Part shown: positions 59,430 to 64,000 of the stretch, in pieces | How positions within the stretch are numbered: the first letter of the stretch is position 1 | Layout of the letters: every line of letters starts with the position of its first letter | NCBI RefSeq assembly: GCF_016808095.1 | Contig: NC_068971.1 | Span: 1,116,001 to 1,180,000, forward strand | Source: Vigna angularis | Lineage: Eukaryota > Streptophyta > Magnoliopsida > Fabales > Fabaceae | Length of the DNA: 64,000 bases | Direction: 5' to 3' | Translations under genes and position numbers: made by a program | The notes under the pieces: model-generated | Databases searched by the model: none | What the model was told of the DNA's origin: nothing | The model's input: the letters and a program-made list of their open reading frames with translations, nothing else

Positions 59430-60358
59430 AATAATTAATAATATATTTTTTTCTTCACCTCTGGACCCTAGTTACTGTATGTGTCAATTTTAAATATAAA
59501 ATAATTTTTGAATTCTTGTAAATAATTATGATAATAGCATGGGTGAGGGAGGAAAGGTAGTTGACCTGAGAAAAACAAATGACCTTATATAAGGTTTTAT
59601 ATATGTTTCTGGTCACCATACACAAACGCAGACCTTATTTATCAATTTTTAATAGTTATGATTTAATTTACTATTCAAAGAAAATAATATAGTGTTTTTT
59701 TAAAATTTAGAAAATTAAACCAAATTTTCTTTAATAATTTTATTTTATTTTCTCATCTTTAACAGGAGAGTGTCCTTAAAAACTAAAATTTAAAGGGAGA
59801 AGTTTATTAGAAAAAAAATAAAGAAGGAAAATACTTTAGAGTCAAGTCAACTGGAGGCTTGGTGGCTAAGGATGAGGATTAGACAAAGTCATTAAACATT
59901 TGGGAAATGTTTTTTTATCCTCTTTTTTTGAAAACATTTTGACAAATGTGGGGTTAGTTTTAAATATTTTTTTAAAAATAAACTCAAACGAACTTATAAA
60001 ATAATTATACGTAACATTGTTAAAGGTAAAAGTCTTTTTAACAACTTTTTCGTAACTTTTTATAATGGTTTATGTAATAATATATTATTGATTCATTTTA
60101 AATATACAAATCAATAAAAAAAGTGTGACAAATGTTATCAAAATATTATTAAAAAAAGTTATTAAATTTTGATGGTTGTTGTTAAAAAGTTGTTTCCGAA
60201 CTTAAATTTGAAATTTATTTGTAATTTCGTTTGAGCTTTATTTTTTCTTTATTCTGTTGCCCATTTCTTTTTTTTCTTTCCAGTTTGGTTGTAATCCATT
60301 CTTTTTTTATTTTATTTGAACTCGGTCAGTATTATTTTTCCTGTATATTCTGTTCGGT
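59430..60358 (+). pseudogene. Flanks of a deleted type II HSP70 gene
   Basis: 59430-59890 is the type II upstream region (matches 49640-50120 and 27290-27680). 60195-60358 is the type II 3' flank (matches 41405-41590). Between them the coding region is gone and 300 bp of unrelated AT-rich DNA remains. It corresponds in position to pseudogene 4 of the previous unit. Confidence 0.7.
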
Positions 60359-60592
60359 TACAATTTCAAATACCGGTGGAGTGACGTGGTTACAGCAAAT
60401 ACCTCCGACAAAGAATTCGGAGAACGAAAACGAAAGTTTAAGATAGTCAATTCCTTCTATTTCATGTTTTCACATAATCGGATCCGTACATCGGAGAACC
60501 GATTTTTTTTTTCTTTGCACATTTCAGGAATAATATTATAAAATCATCCATTTCACCCCGAAATCTCTTCTCTTCATTGAAGATGGCATATG
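60359..60592 (+). promoter_or_regulatory. Type I upstream block, left part
   Basis: Matches 42744-42975 upstream of gene 5 and is interrupted by the solo LTR; it continues at 61502. Confidence 0.65.
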
Positions 60593-60597
60593 CACCT

Positions 60598-61496
60598 TGT
60601 ACCAGCGAGGACCGGGCGCCGTACGAAGGACGTCCATGAGGAGACGGGCGCCGCCCAAGTAGGTACGGATTGAACCTAGCCCGTACAAACTCTCCTACAC
60701 CAGCAAATGTTCGGCGTCACGCATATGAACGCCCACTAGAGGTCGTCCGACCATCTCGGTGCCTATGCCGACCACCTGGGTAGAACCTCTGTCTAAGAAA
60801 TTTTGAAGAACTCAAGGGATTCCGTCACCACGAGACAGCGCCGCACTCCATACTCACAAAAAGTGTTCTACAGGATGACGCCGAGAGACGAACGTTCGGT
60901 ATCAACGAAGGGCCGGGCGACCGCACAGAAGATCGTCCGCCCAACGAAGTGTCGGGCGACCGTATAGAAGTTCGTCCGCTCAACGAAGTGCCGGGCGACC
61001 GTATAGAAGTTCGTCCGCCCAACGAAGTGTCTGGGGACCGCGTAAAGGATCGTCCGCCCAATGTAGTGACCAAGTCGTCCATAGGAAGGACGAACGCCCG
61101 TTTCATTTGGGCGGACGCCCGTATCACACTGATCGGTCAAATCGCTAATCACTGTAGTTCAAGTAAATTAACCTGGTTTAGAGGTAAGTGGAAATTAGGG
61201 GCTATTGGGCTGACTGGGCCGTGATTAACTTCTCACTAATCCCAAGCCCATAGCGAAAACTATAAATACAGGTTCACGGTGAGTGGTGAGGTAGGTTACA
61301 TTGAATGCACATTTATTGTTATTCCTTGACAAAAGCCATTACTCTGAAACTGACTTTGGCATCGGAGAATCTTTTGTAGGTCTCCACCCCCCGGACCAAG
61401 AAGGAAGTCAAAGCTTGAGACGAAGATCCACCGCTGAGTCAAGATCGAAGGAGAGCTGGAAAGCTGATAACCGCACAGCCCTACACATCCGAAACA
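60598..61496 (+). mobile_element. Solo LTR, 899 bp
   Basis: Begins TGTACCAGCGAGGACC and ends ATCCGAAACA. It is flanked by a perfect 5-bp target duplication CACCT (60593-60597, 61497-61501). The unoccupied site is present at about 42970-42990 in the type I upstream block of gene 5. TATAAATA near 61262 suggests plus orientation. Much more GC-rich than its surroundings. The internal coding region is absent; family unknown. Confidence 0.9.
60919..61074. repeat. 39-bp tandem repeat inside the solo LTR
   Basis: Four copies starting at 60919, 60958, 60997 and 61036, each GACCG...GATCGTCCGCCCAA or similar, 39 bp long. Both strands stay open through it and give repetitive Arg-rich frames, which are not believed to be genes. 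Confidence 0.9.
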
Positions 61497-61501
61497 CACC
61501 T

Positions 61502-62413
61502 TATCAGACAAATCCACGCTCACCTCTCCACTCATATCACTTAATTCAAACAAGAAGAAAAATTCCAAATCCGTCTTTCACTACTCACTCATGTTCAAAA
61601 ATTCCACACAAAATAATGGTATTAGTTTTTCAAAAAATATCACTCTAATATGATTATATAATAAAAAAAGGTTTAATCAGGAGGTACTATTCTCAAAGAA
61701 GAATCTCAATTTCGTTCTGTTCTTTTTTGGATTCTTAATTGGATTTTAATTTTGGAAAAATTATAATAATTGGACCCCTACCATTAAATTGGATCCAACG
61801 GCGTTAATGTGTAGTTGACGTATCGCGCTGAAGTCCCTAAATTCATACCCCAATTTCTGAAATTGATTAAACTGTGCACGAACCCTACAAAAACCCCACA
61901 ATGTCAAAAGAAACCTCTCCCAATCCTTAATTCTACGAAATTCAATTTCAATCCCAATATTTAGGCCCAATTGTTATATTTTTTTCAAAATTAAGATCCA
62001 ATGGAAAATTCGGAAAAAGAGAAAACAAAATTGAGATTCTCCTAAAAAAAAGTACCTCTTAAATTATTAAACCAATTTTCATTCATCTCACACACTTACA
62101 ACAATAAAATATTACAATAAATAAATAAATTTTTATATTTAAAAAAAATAATAATGTTGAAAGTAGAAATTTGTTTGTCAGATTATCATTTCCCATCATC
62201 ATTACTGTCACACTGTGCGTGAGTCTGTTCGTTTCCAATTTCTTTGCTTGTGATGCACGATCCACGATGCACGATGAGACCCTGTTGATCGGAACAACTC
62301 AGAGGCGTTTGGGGTCATTTTCTTATTGTTTCTAACTATAAAAATCAACCCTTCATCTTCATCCATACTTCTCTGCTTCTTCTATCTCGAAGTCTTCATT
62401 CATACAAAGAAGA
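61502..62413 (+). promoter_or_regulatory. Type I upstream block, right part
   Basis: Continues the gene 5-like upstream region, interrupted by the element at 61670-62073. TATAAAAAT is at 62337-62345, about 75 bp before the mini-copy ATG. Confidence 0.6.
61670..62073. mobile_element. 404-bp inverted-repeat element (MITE/MULE-like)
   Basis: The ends are GGTTTAATCAGGAGGTACT and, in reverse complement, GGTTTAATAATTTAAGAGGTACT, with further inverted matches inward (GAATCTCAATTT, GGAT.TTAATTTTG). It is absent from the homologous site upstream of gene 5. The target duplication is not clear. The GGTTTAAT terminus resembles the right end of the element at 14570-15572. Confidence 0.7.
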
Positions 62414-62671
62414 ATGGCCAAAGCCAAAAAGGGATTGGTAATAGGAATCGACCTTGGCACAACATACTCCTGTGTTGCAGTATGGCAGCAACAACATTAT
62501 AGGGTGGAGATCATTCATAATGATCAAGGCAACAATACCACTCCTTCTAGAGCCACTGATATGCTTGATAGTCAGAACGAGATGGAAGATATAGTTGCTA
62601 TTGAAGACTTTCTGAAAGATCTTACAGTAATCAGTGAACGAATTATTATGGTCATGGAGAAGATTGTGTAG
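62414..62671 (+). pseudogene. Type I HSP70 mini-copy: N-terminus fused in frame to C-terminus
   Basis: The frame opens with a standard type I start and [17 protein letters not shown]. After about 45 residues, at TTCT (about 62545-62548), it continues as RATDMLD...EDFLKDL...ISERI, the end of the type I lid. About 1.6 kb, including the intron, is deleted. The four bases TTCT occur at both parental break points, consistent with microhomology repair. The fusion keeps the frame and gives an 85-aa protein ending MEKIV. It has no complete ATPase or substrate-binding domain. I class it as a pseudogene, though the promoter and frame are intact. Confidence 0.85.
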
Positions 62672-63639
62672 TTGTTTTAAGCTGTTATGTTTTGTGTGTC
62701 ACTGATTTGTCATTAACTTGTAATAAAATCAAACTTTTATGTTTTGGCAGGTATCGTTTGAATATTTGATAGTGTAGTAGTAATTGTATTCGTTTTGAAA
62801 ATGGTCATTGTTGGAAATGCAAATCATTTACATTTGATTTATCTTTGGAATCTTCAATTCTCGCAGTTTAGCCGCTTCAAGTGTAGTGCTTTTGTAATTT
62901 GTTTGCTTCTATTTTAATGTGTTGAATACATACTATACGTTACTTCAAAAGTTATTTAACTTCAAAAGAAAAAAAAAATACTCAGTTTTCAACAGAGAAG
63001 AATTTTAAAAGTATCAAAGTCTTTATACTTCAAAAGTCACTAGTTCTTCATTTATAAGAAATTTATTGGTTTAATGGGCTTATATTACTTTAATGAACTT
63101 TCTTATGCCTTGACTTAATATTTCTATTTTATCTTACATTTTCATTAAAATTATTATAATTATTTTATTTATTTATAATAATAAAATATGAAGAGAAGGT
63201 TTAAAGTAAAAATCCTTTTGAACGATAAAAATTGAAAAGCCTAATGTATATTGAATACAAATGACTAAAAACACAGTTATCAATATCTTGCTTTTACTGT
63301 ATAAAAGATTCTAAGCAATAAGGGTAGATGATGACATACGCAACAATATTTTAGAGATAGTTTTTTTTTCCACTTAATAAAAGGGAGAAGTAAAATTTTA
63401 TATTTGTAGAATGATTGAGATTATAACATACTTTTTCAAAAAACAATGGTGAATAATATCCTTAGATTTACAGAGTCTTTTTATCATTAGAAATTGAAAT
63501 GTTATATGTGTCATGATTTTCTATGTGAAGTAATCAAAGTTGCTTATGGGAATAATGAGTATCCTCTTAGTCTTTTGGTTTTCCATGGTCCATTCAGAAG
63601 TTTAACGTCAGACGCCAAGAGTCGTTTATGGGAATAAAC
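62672..63639. other. Type I 3' flank (second copy)
   Basis: Paralogous to 45470-46430, including AGAAGTTTAACGTCAGACGCC at 63596, which leads into a type IV relic in both units. Confidence 0.65.
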
Positions 63640-64000
63640 AGTAGTGATTTCCGATGACAGATATAAATTCCTTTACGCCGATAAAAAAAGGTTGATTGGC
63701 GAAGCTGCTCAGAATCATGCAGCTAGCAACCCAGAAAACCTGTCTTTGGTACGTTTCAACTCTAAAATATTAATGTTTTTCATGATTTCTCTCTAGAGTG
63801 AAGGTGTTGAGAATGTTTCGAATTTGGTTTGTTGGATTGTCTCTTGGTATATCCATGAAGGGAGATCTCATGAGTGTTGTTATTCCTAGGAATACTGTTA
63901 TTCCAGTTAAGAAGACCCAGATATATCATACATCAGTAGATAACCAAATCTCTGCGTACATTGGGGTTTGTGAAGGTGAGAAAACCAAAACTTTATGAAG
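63640..64000 (+). pseudogene. Type IV HSP70 pseudogene, cut by the window end
   Basis: 63670-63750 encodes ADKKRLIGEAAQNHAASNPEN and a damaged exon 1 end followed by GTACG. At about 63797, after an intron-like remnant ending CTCTAG, it resumes as SEGVENVSNLVCWIV, then [27 protein letters not shown] and a stop near the window edge. Most of the ATPase domain is missing, and the linker region has lost the DVTPL codons. It is the best-preserved trace of the type IV gene. Confidence 0.82.

Noticed and set aside
60919..61074. Regular 39-bp repeats that might suggest a CRISPR-like array.
   Set aside because: The units are contiguous with no unique spacers, in plant DNA within an LTR.
60825..61224. 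Repetitive Arg/Pro/Gly-rich frames on both strands.
   Set aside because: They are translations of the 39-bp minisatellite inside a solo LTR.

Overview
The window is nuclear DNA of a flowering plant, most likely a legume of the Vigna/Phaseolus group; that lineage is my inference. The plant origin rests on GT-AG introns, very AT-rich intergenic DNA with long (AT)n tracts, a CACTA (En/Spm) transposon carrying TNP2-like and TNPA/ULP1-like genes, plant-style solo LTRs, and plant-specific DC1-domain proteins. No tRNA, rRNA, CRISPR array or prokaryotic gene was seen.

The theme is a tandem array of cytosolic-type HSP70 genes that has expanded by segmental duplication and is partly decaying. Four sub-types can be told apart. 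Type I (start MAE.KKGL) is at 2459-5658, 16162-18151, 43476-45438, a deleted mini-copy at 62414-62671 and a stub near 12398. Type II (start MAK.NKEWVV) is at 28005-30037, a pseudogene at 39237-41338, and 50420-52450. Type III (start MARKNEG, the only minus-strand copy) is at 53175-55106 with a 3' stub at 30483-30700. Type IV survives only as broken pieces at 13272-13570, 46437-46610 and 63640-64000. Intact copies share one intron position after 73 codons (exon 1 is 220 nt in every copy). They keep the three HSP70 signatures, but all end early (610-626 aa, apart from the 865-aa copy) without the C-terminal EEVD.

Layout: a CACTA right end (to 979); type I gene 1 with a doubled substrate-binding domain; a 2.5-kb solo LTR (7191-9672); type I and type IV stubs; a long-inverted-repeat element (about 14570-15572); type I gene 2; an 8155-bp CACTA element (18560-26714); type II gene 3; type III stub; DC1 gene 1 (31857-32624); an LTR plus primer-binding-site fragment on the minus strand (36205-36579); type II pseudogene; type I gene 5; type IV stub; a MULE-like insertion (48741-49551); type II gene 6; type III gene 7; DC1 gene 2 (57048-57815); flanks of a lost type II gene; an 899-bp solo LTR (60598-61496); a small inverted-repeat element (61670-62073); the type I mini-copy; and a type IV pseudogene running off the end.

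The order type I, (IV), II, III, DC1, II repeats. Type I starts lie 27.3 kb apart (16162 to 43476) and 18.9 kb apart (43476 to 62414). Removing the 8155-bp CACTA from the first interval leaves 19.2 kb, so the array looks like a roughly 19-kb duplicated unit. The most unusual gene is the first: a two-SBD HSP70 in which the 660-bp segment starting at the interdomain linker is duplicated in frame and then capped with a type II 3' end.
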